DNA of 64,000 nt, taken from assembly GCA_965218865.1 (NCBI GenBank), contig CBDCME010000043.1, forward strand, positions 62,001 to 126,000, in the 5' to 3' direction. The position numbers and the translations under genes were made by a program. This DNA is from CBDCME01 sp965218865 (GTDB taxonomy: Bacteria > Pseudomonadota > Alphaproteobacteria > JAAXGF01). The notes beneath the pieces were generated by a model. The model was not told where the DNA came from, searched no databases, and saw nothing but the letters and a program-made list of their open reading frames with translations. Positions 44,534-53,204 of this stretch are shown in pieces. Every line of letters begins with the position of its first letter. Within the stretch, counting starts at the first letter, position 1.

Positions 44534-46560
44534 TTGCGCCAGGCTAAGCCCTGGAGAGGAGGATGCCATGAACTGAAACCTCTCGTAGCGATCCAGCGGG
44601 TTCGACTCCCGCCCGGCAAAGGCGCAGCCCGCCAGCCGGAAGCGAGTCTTGCATGGCGTGCGGTAACGCCCGTCGTGAAGCGTAGACAGCAGGTGATGAA
44701 GCGGCGGAGGAAGCCTCGAAATCGGTGAAGCGACGACGCCTTCATTGTTAATCGTGTGGGGGCAGCACCGGAAGCGCCGTTACTGGCGAGGCGCAACGGG
44801 TCGTCCGGGGTCGTAGACCGGCGCAAAGTCACGGGATGGGTCGCCAGGGAACCTGGGAGATCCTGCTCTTGCCCGCGGGCAAGACCGCTGGAAAGGGGAT
44901 TGCCAGCAAGAAAAATCCAGACCCCGGTCCGTCGCCGGGCCTGCACGGCAGCGGGAGCGCTCAAAGCGGACACGGACCCCGACAGGCACCCACGGAGCCG
45001 GCTGGCGAAACCAATAAGCCGAAGGACACGCGAGAGCAGGAAGTCGTAGCGTCCTGATAGTACCGCTGAAGGCGGGGAACCGTGGCCATCGGGACCCGCT
45101 GGAGGGAAGCGGGGCGTCATCTGAACAGAGCCACTGATGGGAAACGCTGGAGGAAACCCTGAGTTCCACCAACACGTTCACGAAACAGCAGTGGATAGCC
45201 GAACAGGCGAGGGAGCATCCGGATCGGGTGTTCACGTCCCTGCACCACCTCATCGACGGCGAGTGGATGCGTGAAGCGTACCGCCGCACGCGCAAGGATG
45301 GGGCGACGGGCATCGACGGCGTGACGGCTGCCGACTACGAGAAGGACCTTGAGGCCAATCTCGATGACCTCCAGGACCGGATGAAGTCGGGTCGTTACTT
45401 TGCGCCGCCGGTGCGACGCCACTACATCCCCAAGGCGGACGGCACGAAACGCCCTCTCGGCATTCCGACGTTCGAAGACAAGGTGGCGCAGCGGGCAATC
45501 CTGATGCTGCTGGAGCCAATTTACGAGGCGGATTTTCTGCCGTGCTCGTACGGCTTCCGGCCCAAGCGGTCGGCTCACGATGCCCTCAACGTACTGCGCG
45601 CGGGTATCATCGAGCAGCGCCAACGGTGGGTGATAGACGCGGATTTGAAATCCTACTTCGACTCGATCTCGCATACTCACCTGCGGTCATTCCTCGACCT
45701 GCGGATCAAGGACGGCGTCGTAAGGCGCATGATCGACAAATGGCTGAAGGCAGGGGTGCTCGAAGAGGGCACCCTGCACAGGCCGGTCGCTGGCACTCCC
45801 CAAGGTGGGGTGATCTCGCCGACTCTCTCCAACATTTTCCTGCACCATGTGCTGGACAAGTGGTTCGAGGACGAGGTGAGGCCGCGCCTGCGCGGCAACT
45901 GCCAGTTGGTGAGATTCGCCGATGACTTTGTCGTCGCCCTCGAAGACCGCCAGAGCGGCAAGCGGCTGCTTGACGTGCTGGGCAAACGTCTCGGTCGATA
46001 CGGGCTCACGCTCCATGAGGCCAAGACGCGCTATGTGGACTTCCGCCGGAGGCGTCCCTACGGGCGTCACTGGATGGCATCGGCCACGACGTTCGACTTC
46101 CTCGGCTTCACCCACGTCTGGGGGCGGTCGCTGCGAGGCAAGGACGTCGTTCGCCAAATCACGGCGAAAGGCCGCTTCGCCCGCGCGCTGAAATCGGTGC
46201 AGGACTGGTGCAAGAGCAACCGGCACCTGCCGATCAAGGCGCAGCATGACTACCTCGTTCGGGCGATCCGGGGCCACTACGCATACTATGGTCTGACGGG
46301 AAACGGCAAACGTCTGGAGTGGTTCCGCTACCAGGTCGCACGCACATGGCGGAAGTGGCTTGCACGCCGCAGCCGTCGCAGGTGCCTGACCTGGGACCGG
46401 ATGAACGAGATTCTCAAGCGCTACCCCCTGCCGTCGGTCAAGTTCGTGCGCTCATGGCAACCTTCGTGAGCGAACCTGTCAGGTGAGGAACCGAGTGCGT
46501 CAATCGCGCACGCTCGGCTCTGTGGGGGGCGGGGCGCAGCAATGCCCCCGCCTACCCGGC
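44534..46560 (+). mobile_element. group II intron, copy 3 (perfect tandem of copy 2)
   Basis: The 2027-bp unit repeats copy 2 without a visible difference, starting again at TTGCGCC directly after CCGGC. Beyond its end, unrelated sequence begins with CACCCAAACAG. A tandem duplication, a second homing event at the intron end, or an assembly artefact would all produce this. Confidence 0.88.
45159..46469 (+). CDS. ltrA: group II intron reverse transcriptase/maturase, tandem copy
   Basis: Identical in sequence to the maturase at 43132-44442, with the same FADD catalytic box, the same CTG/GGAGG start context (CTG 45159, GTG 45228) and the same C-terminus ending FVRSWQPS. As both introns are intact, either protein can serve both RNAs. 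Confidence 0.92.
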   Translation: MSSTNTFTKQQWIAEQAREHPDRVFTSLHHLIDGEWMREAYRRTRKDGATGIDGVTAADYEKDLEANLDDLQDRMKSGRYFAPPVRRHYIPKADGTKRPLGIPTFEDKVAQRAILMLLEPIYEADFLPCSYGFRPKRSAHDALNVLRAGIIEQRQRWVIDADLKSYFDSISHTHLRSFLDLRIKDGVVRRMIDKWLKAGVLEEGTLHRPVAGTPQGGVISPTLSNIFLHHVLDKWFEDEVRPRLRGNCQLVRFADDFVVALEDRQSGKRLLDVLGKRLGRYGLTLHEAKTRYVDFRRRRPYGRHWMASATTFDFLGFTHVWGRSLRGKDVVRQITAKGRFARALKSVQDWCKSNRHLPIKAQHDYLVRAIRGHYAYYGLTGNGKRLEWFRYQVARTWRKWLARRSRRRCLTWDRMNEILKRYPLPSVKFVRSWQPS

Positions 46561-46840
46561 CACCCAAACAGCCACACCCCCGCCAGGCTAACCGCCATTC
46601 ACCGCACAGGCCACCTGCAATGAAAGGAAAATCACCGCCGCCGCAATGGATATGTGGATAACTCGCTGCCGCGAGTTCTCGCACATCTCCACTGCGCAAC
46701 AACAACAACCATTTCCTCACGAAATTCGATGGTAGACCCTAAGCGACCGATCGGACCATCGGGATTGGCGTTGTTGCCGAACCGACCAAAGCGGCCGTTG
46801 CCGCCCCTTTGGGGACCCCAAGAAGTAAAGATTCTAAGTG
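46561..46840. other. intergenic region right of the introns
   Basis: No gene recognised. The sequence does not resume the glycine-zipper lipoprotein cut at 37289, so the region between the two intron ends does not behave as a simple insertion. Confidence 0.35.
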
Positions 46841-47340
46841 TCAAGGGGTAACAGTCCTGGCAACCCGGAACCCGCCGTCGTCGTCCCCGCCCTTGCCGCG
46901 TACTCCCATTCCGATTCGCTCGGTAAACGGTATTCCTTCCCGGTCTTTCGGCTTAGCCAGCGAACATATTCCTTGGCGTCGGTCCAGTTCACGTTGATTG
47001 CTGGCCGATTGCCCCGGCCCGAACCCTCGTCGTCCGGATAATGGAAACAACCGCCCGCCGAAACACAGGCGTGCCATTCCGCAAAGGTCACTTCATATTT
47101 GCCCAAGGCAAATGGACGAGGGATCCGGACACTATGCTGCGGGCCTTCCGCGCTGGCGCGTTTCGGTTCGCTTTCCGGCGAACCCATAGTGAAGCTCCCC
47201 GCCGGGATCACAACCATCTCCGGGCATTCGGGACAGTCGCGGAATGAGTCGCCAGATTTTAGAGATTTCGGATAAATCCCCACTGCTGGTTGGGCGGGGG
47301 TTTGCGCCCGCGCGACCGACATGACGGCGTAAGACGCCAT
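46841..47340 (-). pseudogene. formylglycine-generating-enzyme-like protein with an internal deletion
   Basis: The frame has a signal-peptide-like start, then the FGE-sulfatase fold: MVVIPAGSFTMGSPESEPKR, GPQHSVRIPRPFALGKYEVT, PAINVNWTDAKEYVRWLSRK and EYRLPSESEWEYAARAG. From about 46890 it should continue for roughly 100 residues (Gly-Asn-Val-Trp-Glu-Trp region), but instead jumps in another frame to DDDGGFRVARTVTP and a stop at 46841-46843, the family's normal C-terminus. The hydrophobic leader extends upstream of ATG 47340 without a good start codon. Confidence 0.8.
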
Positions 47341-47512
47341 GAGAATCAGCGCTAGTGGAACGAACCTCCGCCCGAATCACCGCACCAGAAGTCCCCCTTT
47401 TCCCTGGCATTATAACTCCCGAGGACAATGCCTGGCGCCAAAAAGAAACCCCCGCGCACGGTTACGCAAGCCTAGAGCAACCCGGCACGATCGCCCCTTT
47501 CGGCACGAGTAA

Positions 47513-48680
47513 TACCAACCGCCCTTAACATTGACTTGTGCGATCCCACGCTCTGAGGCCGATGGACATGATCTTCCAAGGTTGGTCGGTCAGGTTGTTC
47601 CAGGCTTGGCAAGAGGCCTCGACGATGGCTTCATAGGAGTCGAAGACACGATTGGAGAGCCAGTTCTGGCGGAGGTATTGCCAGACATTTTCGGCGGGAT
47701 TGAGCTCCGGGGACTTGGGTGGCAAAGGCACGAGGGAGATGTTCTCCGGGATGCCGAGTTTGGCAGTGGTGTGCCATGCGGCTTGGTCGAGCAGCACGAC
47801 GGCATGGGCGTTTGGGGCAACGGCCCGGCTGATTTCCTCGAGATGCAGGTCCATGGCTTCAGTATTGGCGCGCGGCATGACCAGCGCCGCGCCCTCACCG
47901 CGCTCGGGGCAGATGGCGCCGAAGAGATACGCCGAAGAGGTCCGTAGGTCCTTGACCTGGCGCGGGCGCGATCCCTTTGGGGCCCACTGGCGCACCAGGC
48001 TGTTCTTCTGGCCGACGCGCATTTCATCTTGAAACCAAACCTCGATGGGCGTGTCCGGTGGCTGTGCCGCTACGATTTTCGCCAAGTGTTCGGGAAAACT
48101 TTTTTTTAAATTCCTCCTGTGCCCGCGCATCCTGGCCGACGTGGCGCGGGCGCGCGGAAATATGCGAGAACCCGAGCGCGGCCAGCAGCTTGCCGACGCT
48201 CCGCTCGTGATAGTCCACGCCGAAGCGCGTTCGGATCAGTTGCTTGAGATCGATGCAGCGCCAGCGCACGACCCCATCCCGTTCGGGATCGGGACCGGCC
48301 TCGATAGCCCGCGAAAGCGCCGCCATTTGCGACGGCGTCAACCGACGCAACGCCCCGTTCGGCTTGCGGTCGATCAGACCGGCCGGACCTCCCGCGTTGA
48401 ACCGGTGAACCCAGTCCCGCAACGTCTGCCGATCCATGCCGCCAATACCCGCCGCGCACGCTCGATCCATCCCATCGTAGATGGCCGCCATCGACAAAAG
48501 CCGTCGCGCCTGGTTCCCATCATCGCTCCGTGCCGCAAGAACACGGACTCTTTCAGCATCAAAGTCGTTTCGCAAAGGAATCGTTGGCATTGAACACACT
48601 CCCTTGTTGCCAACAACCTTGAATCACACAAAACCTAGCGTGTAAACCTTTGCGCGAGTCAAACTCGCGGGCGGTTGGTA
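47513..48680 (-). mobile_element. IS630-type insertion sequence, copy 2
   Basis: Flanked by TA at 47513-47514 and 48679-48680, ends CCAACCGCCC as in copy 1, opposite orientation. The transposase frames match copy 1 apart from a few residues near the C-terminus. Confidence 0.93.
47525..48590 (-). CDS. IS630-type transposase (two frames), copy 2
   Basis: As the copy at 33397: orfA starts MPTIPLRNDFD at 48590, orfB ends at 47525 with AWDRTSQC, and they meet at an A8 run (near 48100-48107 on the plus strand as T8). Catalytic DDE residues are intact, so it is probably active. Confidence 0.9.
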
Positions 48681-48800
48681 TGAGAACACCGGGGCAAAAC
48701 ACGGTAAGGGAGCTAAAAGTGCTCGGTTTAAGGTAGATAATATAACCAATAAATCTGTTATATAAATCCGGCGACAACGTAATTGTAACAATCAATTAGT

Positions 48801-48847
48801 GTTTGTTCGAAAATGCGCGTCCGCGCATTATTTGCGTCTGTTCCGGC
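48801..48847. repeat. MITE-like palindromic repeat, copy 3 (partial)
   Basis: Only one arm is present: TGTTCGAAAATGCGCGTCCG, the small palindrome and TTGCGTCTGTTCCGG, matching the right arm of copy 1 in inverted orientation. The inner inverted repeat is replaced by unrelated G/C-rich sequence. Confidence 0.75.
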
Positions 48848-48853
48848 GCGGCC

Positions 48854-48976
48854 CGCGCCGCCCAGCCAATTGCGCCCCACCCCGAAATCGTTCACTGGAC
48901 CGCTCTCGCGGTTGTGGGCTTGTTGTCGATCGGCGCGGTTGTCGCCGGACGGGAGCGTTTGGTCGTGGGGAGTTAG
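48854..48976 (+). pseudogene. C-terminal tail of a membrane protein
   Basis: The frame reads PEIVHWTALAVVGLLSIGAV, then VAGRERLVVGS and stop. It is one convincing membrane helix followed by a basic end. Upstream it runs into the palindromic repeat, so the rest of the gene is gone. Its stop overlaps the stop of the convergent Sel1 gene by a few bases, as real neighbouring genes often do. Confidence 0.35.
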
Positions 48977-49791
48977 CGAAACCCCTTGGAGCGGGCGGGC
49001 TTGCGGGGACGGATCGGTTCCGCGCCCTTCCCGGGTTGTTTCGGTTGAGCGGCGGCGGGAGGCTCGGAAAACAGGTTTTGGAGCAGGCTGGGTTGCCAGG
49101 CGTTCGCGAGCTGCCGCGCGGCCGTGATCTGTTCCTGGGACATGAGATCGCGCATGAGGCCGCGCGCCTTCTCGGCTTCCTTTCTGCCGTTGTCGGCGGC
49201 GATGGCGAACCACATGTACGCGAGGATGAAATTCTGGCCCACGCCCTCGCCGACGGCGTAACCGATGCCGAGACTGTGCTGGGCCTCGGGAAGTCCCTGA
49301 TAGGCGGCGATCCGCCACCATTTGACGGCCTCGAGGTCGTTTCTCGGCATCACGTCGCCCTGGGCGAAGCTCAGGCCCAGGGCCAACTGGGCCCGGCCGA
49401 CACCGCGTTGCGCCGCCCGACGCCACCAGCGCACGGCCTCGCCGTGGTCCCTGGCCAGGCCGTCGCCGGCCCAGTACAGGCCGCCGAGGACGAATTCGGC
49501 CGCCGCCGATTTTTGCTCGGCCGCGCTCCGCTGCCAGCGAATCGCGGCGCCCATGTCCGCCGGCTCCCCGAGGCCCTGGGCGCGCATGACCCCGATGACG
49601 GTTTGAGCACTGACGTCTCCGGCCGCGGCGAGGGGACGCAGCTCCCGCAACGCGGCCTCGAAGTCACCGCGCAGATACGCGCCCAAACCCTGGCGCAGGT
49701 CCGCGGGCGCCGGGGTGGCGTGGCAAATCAGCGAAGCCGCGGCGAGGACGACGAGCCAAGTACGGCCAAAAACCGGGAACCGCCGCGACAT
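48973..49791 (-). CDS. Sel1-repeat (TPR-like) periplasmic protein
   Basis: The 272-residue protein has a signal peptide (WLVVLAAASLICHATPAPA) followed by about five Sel1 repeats with the AxxxLGxxYxxGxGVxxDxxxAxxWxxxAA pattern, for example LGGLYWAGDGLARDHGEAVR and LALGLSFAQGDVMPRNDLEA. ATG 49791 is preferred over 49839 because GGAGGGG precedes it and the signal peptide then starts the protein. Sel1 repeats are scaffold modules; a partner may be encoded by the adjacent cNMP-binding or ABC genes. Confidence 0.88.
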   Translation of the reverse strand: MSRRFPVFGRTWLVVLAAASLICHATPAPADLRQGLGAYLRGDFEAALRELRPLAAAGDVSAQTVIGVMRAQGLGEPADMGAAIRWQRSAAEQKSAAAEFVLGGLYWAGDGLARDHGEAVRWWRRAAQRGVGRAQLALGLSFAQGDVMPRNDLEAVKWWRIAAYQGLPEAQHSLGIGYAVGEGVGQNFILAYMWFAIAADNGRKEAEKARGLMRDLMSQEQITAARQLANAWQPSLLQNLFSEPPAAAQPKQPGKGAEPIRPRKPARSKGFR

Positions 49792-49835
49792 CGCATTCCC
49801 CTCCGGCCCCCGGAGATACCCGCTGGCCGACTGTC

Positions 49836-50282
49836 TCATTTTCGGTGCGATTCACGGAGTCGGCGGGTCGTCACCTCGAGCCGACTGGCGAGGACGCGCA
49901 TGATTTCGACCGACAACTGCGGGACCTGACTGACGAGCTGCATGAAAAGTTCCTTTGAAATACACAAGGTCACTAATTCGGTCGTCGCGGTCACGGTCGC
50001 GGTTCGCGGGACGTCGCAGAGAATCGCGATTTCGCCGACGAAGTCGTTCTTTCGCACCGTCGTCAGCTTGATGGTGCCGCCGGGCGCATCGACCGTGACG
50101 TCGGCTTCGCCGTCGATGATGATGTAAGCGGCATCGCCGGGATCTCCTTGGTGAAAAAGCTCCTGATCGGCGGCGAAGGTCACGCGACTGCTGGTAAAAG
50201 CGAGCAGCTTGAGCTTGCTCGATTCGACCTTGGCGAACAAAGGAATATTGCGTAGGAGTTCGACTTCATCGTTTATCGTCAT
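49836..50282 (-). CDS. stand-alone cyclic-nucleotide-binding domain protein
   Basis: The 148-residue protein is a single cNMP-binding beta-roll: LLRNIPLFAKVESSKLKLLA, ELFHQGDPGDAAYIIIDGEA and the phosphate-binding cassette DFVGEIAILCDVPRTATVTA with its conserved Glu and Arg. No DNA-binding or kinase domain follows. It lies 22 bases downstream of the ABC transporter gene, and probably forms an operon with it, so cAMP or a related nucleotide may control the transporter. Confidence 0.9.
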   Translation of the reverse strand: MTINDEVELLRNIPLFAKVESSKLKLLAFTSSRVTFAADQELFHQGDPGDAAYIIIDGEADVTVDAPGGTIKLTTVRKNDFVGEIAILCDVPRTATVTATTELVTLCISKELFMQLVSQVPQLSVEIMRVLASRLEVTTRRLRESHRK

Positions 50283-50304
50283 GGCTTATCTCCGATGCGG
50301 AAGG

Positions 50305-52968
50305 TCATTCCTCCGCGATTAGTTCCCGGAAGTCACTTCCGGGGCGGTCGAGCTCGGTAAAGGAACCCTGTTCGACGAGGCGTCCGTTCCGCATCACCAG
50401 AATGCGATCGAAACGCTTCCCTAGGCTGGGCCGGTGGAGGACCCAAATCACGCTGCGGCCCCGGAACTCGCCGAGCAGCGAATCCATGATGCGGATCTGA
50501 ACGTTGCCGTCCAACGCCGCGGTCGCTTCCGACACGATCAGGATGTCGGGGCGCTTGAGCACGGCGCGCGCGAGAGCCAGCTTTTGGCGCAGCGCCACGG
50601 AAAGGCGAGTGCCCCCGATTCCGACTTGAAAATCCATGCCCGTTTCGATCACGTCGGCGCGCAAGCCCAAGGAGTCCAGCACCTCGGAAATGACTCGGCC
50701 GACCCGTTCATCCCCGCGGGCGTGGCCGTACGCCACTTTCCCAAACAGGATGTTGTCTTGAACCGTCGCCGCCGCGTTGTAACGGTCGGGATGGAAGAAT
50801 TCGACCGCCTTCAAGGCACGATCGGGGAGATTCGCGGCAAAGGCCGCCCGCGCCTCCAACAGGCGTTCCTGAAATTCTTCGTCGATGATCCCCAGGCGGT
50901 GCCTGGCCGGGATGAGTTTGAAGGGAAGGGAAAGCAGTTTTACCCTGTCGGCTTCCTCGAGCTCATGAAGCTTTTCCCGGTTGGCCCGGCCGATCAAGGC
51001 GCCGTAATCGGGCAGATCCTCGGCCCCGATGAAACTGAATTGTTCGAAGAATTCGTGCTCCGGGGGAAGACCGGAAAACAATTCGACCATCGTCGCCGCG
51101 ACTTCGTATCCCTTGAGCATCAGGGGTTCGATCAATCCGGTACGCTTGAGAATCGACTCTACGTAGGGATTGTCACCCAAATTCTCGATGTCGAAGAATT
51201 TGCCGAGCGGTGTGCCGAACAGCAGGTTTTCCGCTAATGTCATGTTATGATTGTATTTTTCGACGTCGAAAGGTTCGACTAGGTCGGCGATCTCTGGATC
51301 GGCGAGGCGTTCGCGCAGGGCCGCGCGCGCTGCGAGCAATCGCTGGGTGATTTCAGGGCGTTCGACAGGATCGAAGACGCTGCGCAGGCCGAGGTTGTAA
51401 ACGTCTTCGCTCAGATCGGCCAGGTGCAAAGCTCGGACTCCCGCGGCTTTCAACTCCTCAGCGGAGGAGGCGTCGAGAGCGGCGTAGTCCGTCCAATCGG
51501 CGAACAGGTCCAGGGTCGTATTGCCCGAGGCCAGGCTCTCGGCAAGGTCCCTGCGCCGGGCGCTGGCGGTCGCATCGTCATAAGTCGCCGGAACTTGCGG
51601 CCGGTGCTTGAGACCATAGAAGAGATTATCACCCAGGCTCGTCGACCGGAGAAAGGCGTTCGGGCCGATGTAGCTGATGCGTCGTCCCGTGACGGCCTCG
51701 GGAAGGGTCGCGATGTCCTGGCCGGCGATTCGAATCTTCCCGCTGGTGGGATCCGCGAGCCGCGCCATGAGCAGGGACAAGGCCTCCTTGCCACTGCCGC
51801 CGGCGCCGGCGATGGCGACGTGTTTCTTCAGGCCGAGGCTGAAGGAAACCGATTCGACGAGGTTCAGGTCGTCCTCCGTCAAGCCGAGGTTGATGGCGAC
51901 GATCTCGCCCTCGAGCGGTCGCGGATTCTCGACATCTGTGGTCAAAAGGGACTCGTCGAGCATGCCCTCGGGTTCGAACTGGTTGACCACTTGTTCGTAC
52001 TTGACGGTGGTGTCGGCCATGATCTGATAATAATTGAGAAGCTCCTTCCACGGGGGACCGAGATCTTTGTAGGCGGCGAGCACGGCGACCAGCGAGCCAA
52101 GGGAAAAGGCGCCTTCGATGACAAGGTATCCGCCGATCGAAAAGAAGAAGAACGGCGTCAGCTGACCAAGAAAATTATTGAGGAATTTGACGAAGAACTT
52201 CTTGCGGTAAATCTTGTACCGAATGTCGTAAATCCGCCCGAGGCGATACGCGAAGTCCGCGAGCTCGTAATTCGAAGTGTCGTGGGCATGAATGTCCTGG
52301 GCGCCGGTAACGCCCTCGCCGATCCGCTCAGACAACTTTCGGACCTCGCGGACCCTGATCTTGCCGAGCTGGACCACTTGGCGCTGCAGCTTGGGGATGA
52401 TGTATCCCTGGATCGGGTAGAGCGAGACCGCGGCCAGTCCCATCCACATATCCTGGGCGAAAATAAACACGATCGCGGTGATCAGGAGACCACCCTGGTG
52501 CGCCGGCAGGGCCAGGGCATCGCCGATAAATCCCCCCACCGGCTCGATCTCGGCGGTCACCATCGGGATCAGTTCGCCTTGCGAGACCTTGTGGAAATGG
52601 CGGAGGGGAAAACGTAAAATTCGGGTCAGGAGCTGATAACGCAGCCGTCGCAACATGCGTTCGCCCAATCGGCCCTTGTAGACGTTGATGTAATATTTGA
52701 AGCCGCCGTTGATCAAAACCAACAACAAGAACGCGCCACAGAGCGCGAAAAGCAGCTCTAGGCGTTCCAGCATCACCGGCGGAAATAGGAAAAATTCATA
52801 CGATGTGGAAAATTGCCACGACTCGGCGCCAAGGGTTTGATTGACGATCCTTTTCGGAATATCAAGAGAAAAATAGTAGAATGGTAAAGAAATCGCGGTC
52901 ACAAACAAAATATAAATCTGTTGTTTTTTGCTATAACGAAATACGAACTTAAATATACTCCTATCCAT
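50305..52968 (-). CDS. ABC exporter with a degenerate, repeat-expanded nucleotide-binding domain
   Basis: The 887-residue protein has a six-helix exporter membrane domain (about residues 15-320) and a C-terminal ABC domain from about 355. The Walker A is GAGGSGKEA (388-396; Ser/Thr after Lys replaced by Glu), the signature is GIGGTRLSVALRQKL (783-797) instead of LSGGQ, and Walker B is ILIVSEATAALD (809-820; Asp replaced by Ser, catalytic Glu kept). The H-loop His845 is present. Between Q-loop and signature lie about 300 extra residues in which a block (RLLxARAA ... VExF ... YNxxxT ... NxLFG) occurs twice, at 543-585 and 702-743, echoing the normal post-Q-loop STSLGDNLFYG at 442-452. Substrate unknown. 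Confidence 0.88.
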   Translation of the reverse strand: MDRSIFKFVFRYSKKQQIYILFVTAISLPFYYFSLDIPKRIVNQTLGAESWQFSTSYEFFLFPPVMLERLELLFALCGAFLLLVLINGGFKYYINVYKGRLGERMLRRLRYQLLTRILRFPLRHFHKVSQGELIPMVTAEIEPVGGFIGDALALPAHQGGLLITAIVFIFAQDMWMGLAAVSLYPIQGYIIPKLQRQVVQLGKIRVREVRKLSERIGEGVTGAQDIHAHDTSNYELADFAYRLGRIYDIRYKIYRKKFFVKFLNNFLGQLTPFFFFSIGGYLVIEGAFSLGSLVAVLAAYKDLGPPWKELLNYYQIMADTTVKYEQVVNQFEPEGMLDESLLTTDVENPRPLEGEIVAINLGLTEDDLNLVESVSFSLGLKKHVAIAGAGGSGKEALSLLMARLADPTSGKIRIAGQDIATLPEAVTGRRISYIGPNAFLRSTSLGDNLFYGLKHRPQVPATYDDATASARRRDLAESLASGNTTLDLFADWTDYAALDASSAEELKAAGVRALHLADLSEDVYNLGLRSVFDPVERPEITQRLLAARAALRERLADPEIADLVEPFDVEKYNHNMTLAENLLFGTPLGKFFDIENLGDNPYVESILKRTGLIEPLMLKGYEVAATMVELFSGLPPEHEFFEQFSFIGAEDLPDYGALIGRANREKLHELEEADRVKLLSLPFKLIPARHRLGIIDEEFQERLLEARAAFAANLPDRALKAVEFFHPDRYNAAATVQDNILFGKVAYGHARGDERVGRVISEVLDSLGLRADVIETGMDFQVGIGGTRLSVALRQKLALARAVLKRPDILIVSEATAALDGNVQIRIMDSLLGEFRGRSVIWVLHRPSLGKRFDRILVMRNGRLVEQGSFTELDRPGSDFRELIAEE

Positions 52969-53204
52969 TCTTGTCGCCGCCGTTCGGTTGCGTCATCGTC
53001 TGAATCGAGTACGCTCTTTCTAGCAAGGAATTTACACTAACCGATCGTGAAGCAGTGGTAAATCGCTTCCCTTGGGCCGTTTCGGTACGTCCCCGCCGGA
53101 CAAATCCCTTTTCTGATGCGCCGCGGGGCAATCATCGCAAGGGACCTTCCTTCGCGGGAATGGCTATGTCATACTTCGAAAAAAATCAAACGGGATAGGG
53201 ATTG
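52969..53204. promoter_or_regulatory. divergent control region between the ABC and glycosyltransferase genes
   Basis: The two genes diverge from this 236-bp gap, which is A+T-rich at both ends. Promoters for both directions must lie here. No individual -10/-35 pair or operator is assigned. Confidence 0.35.
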
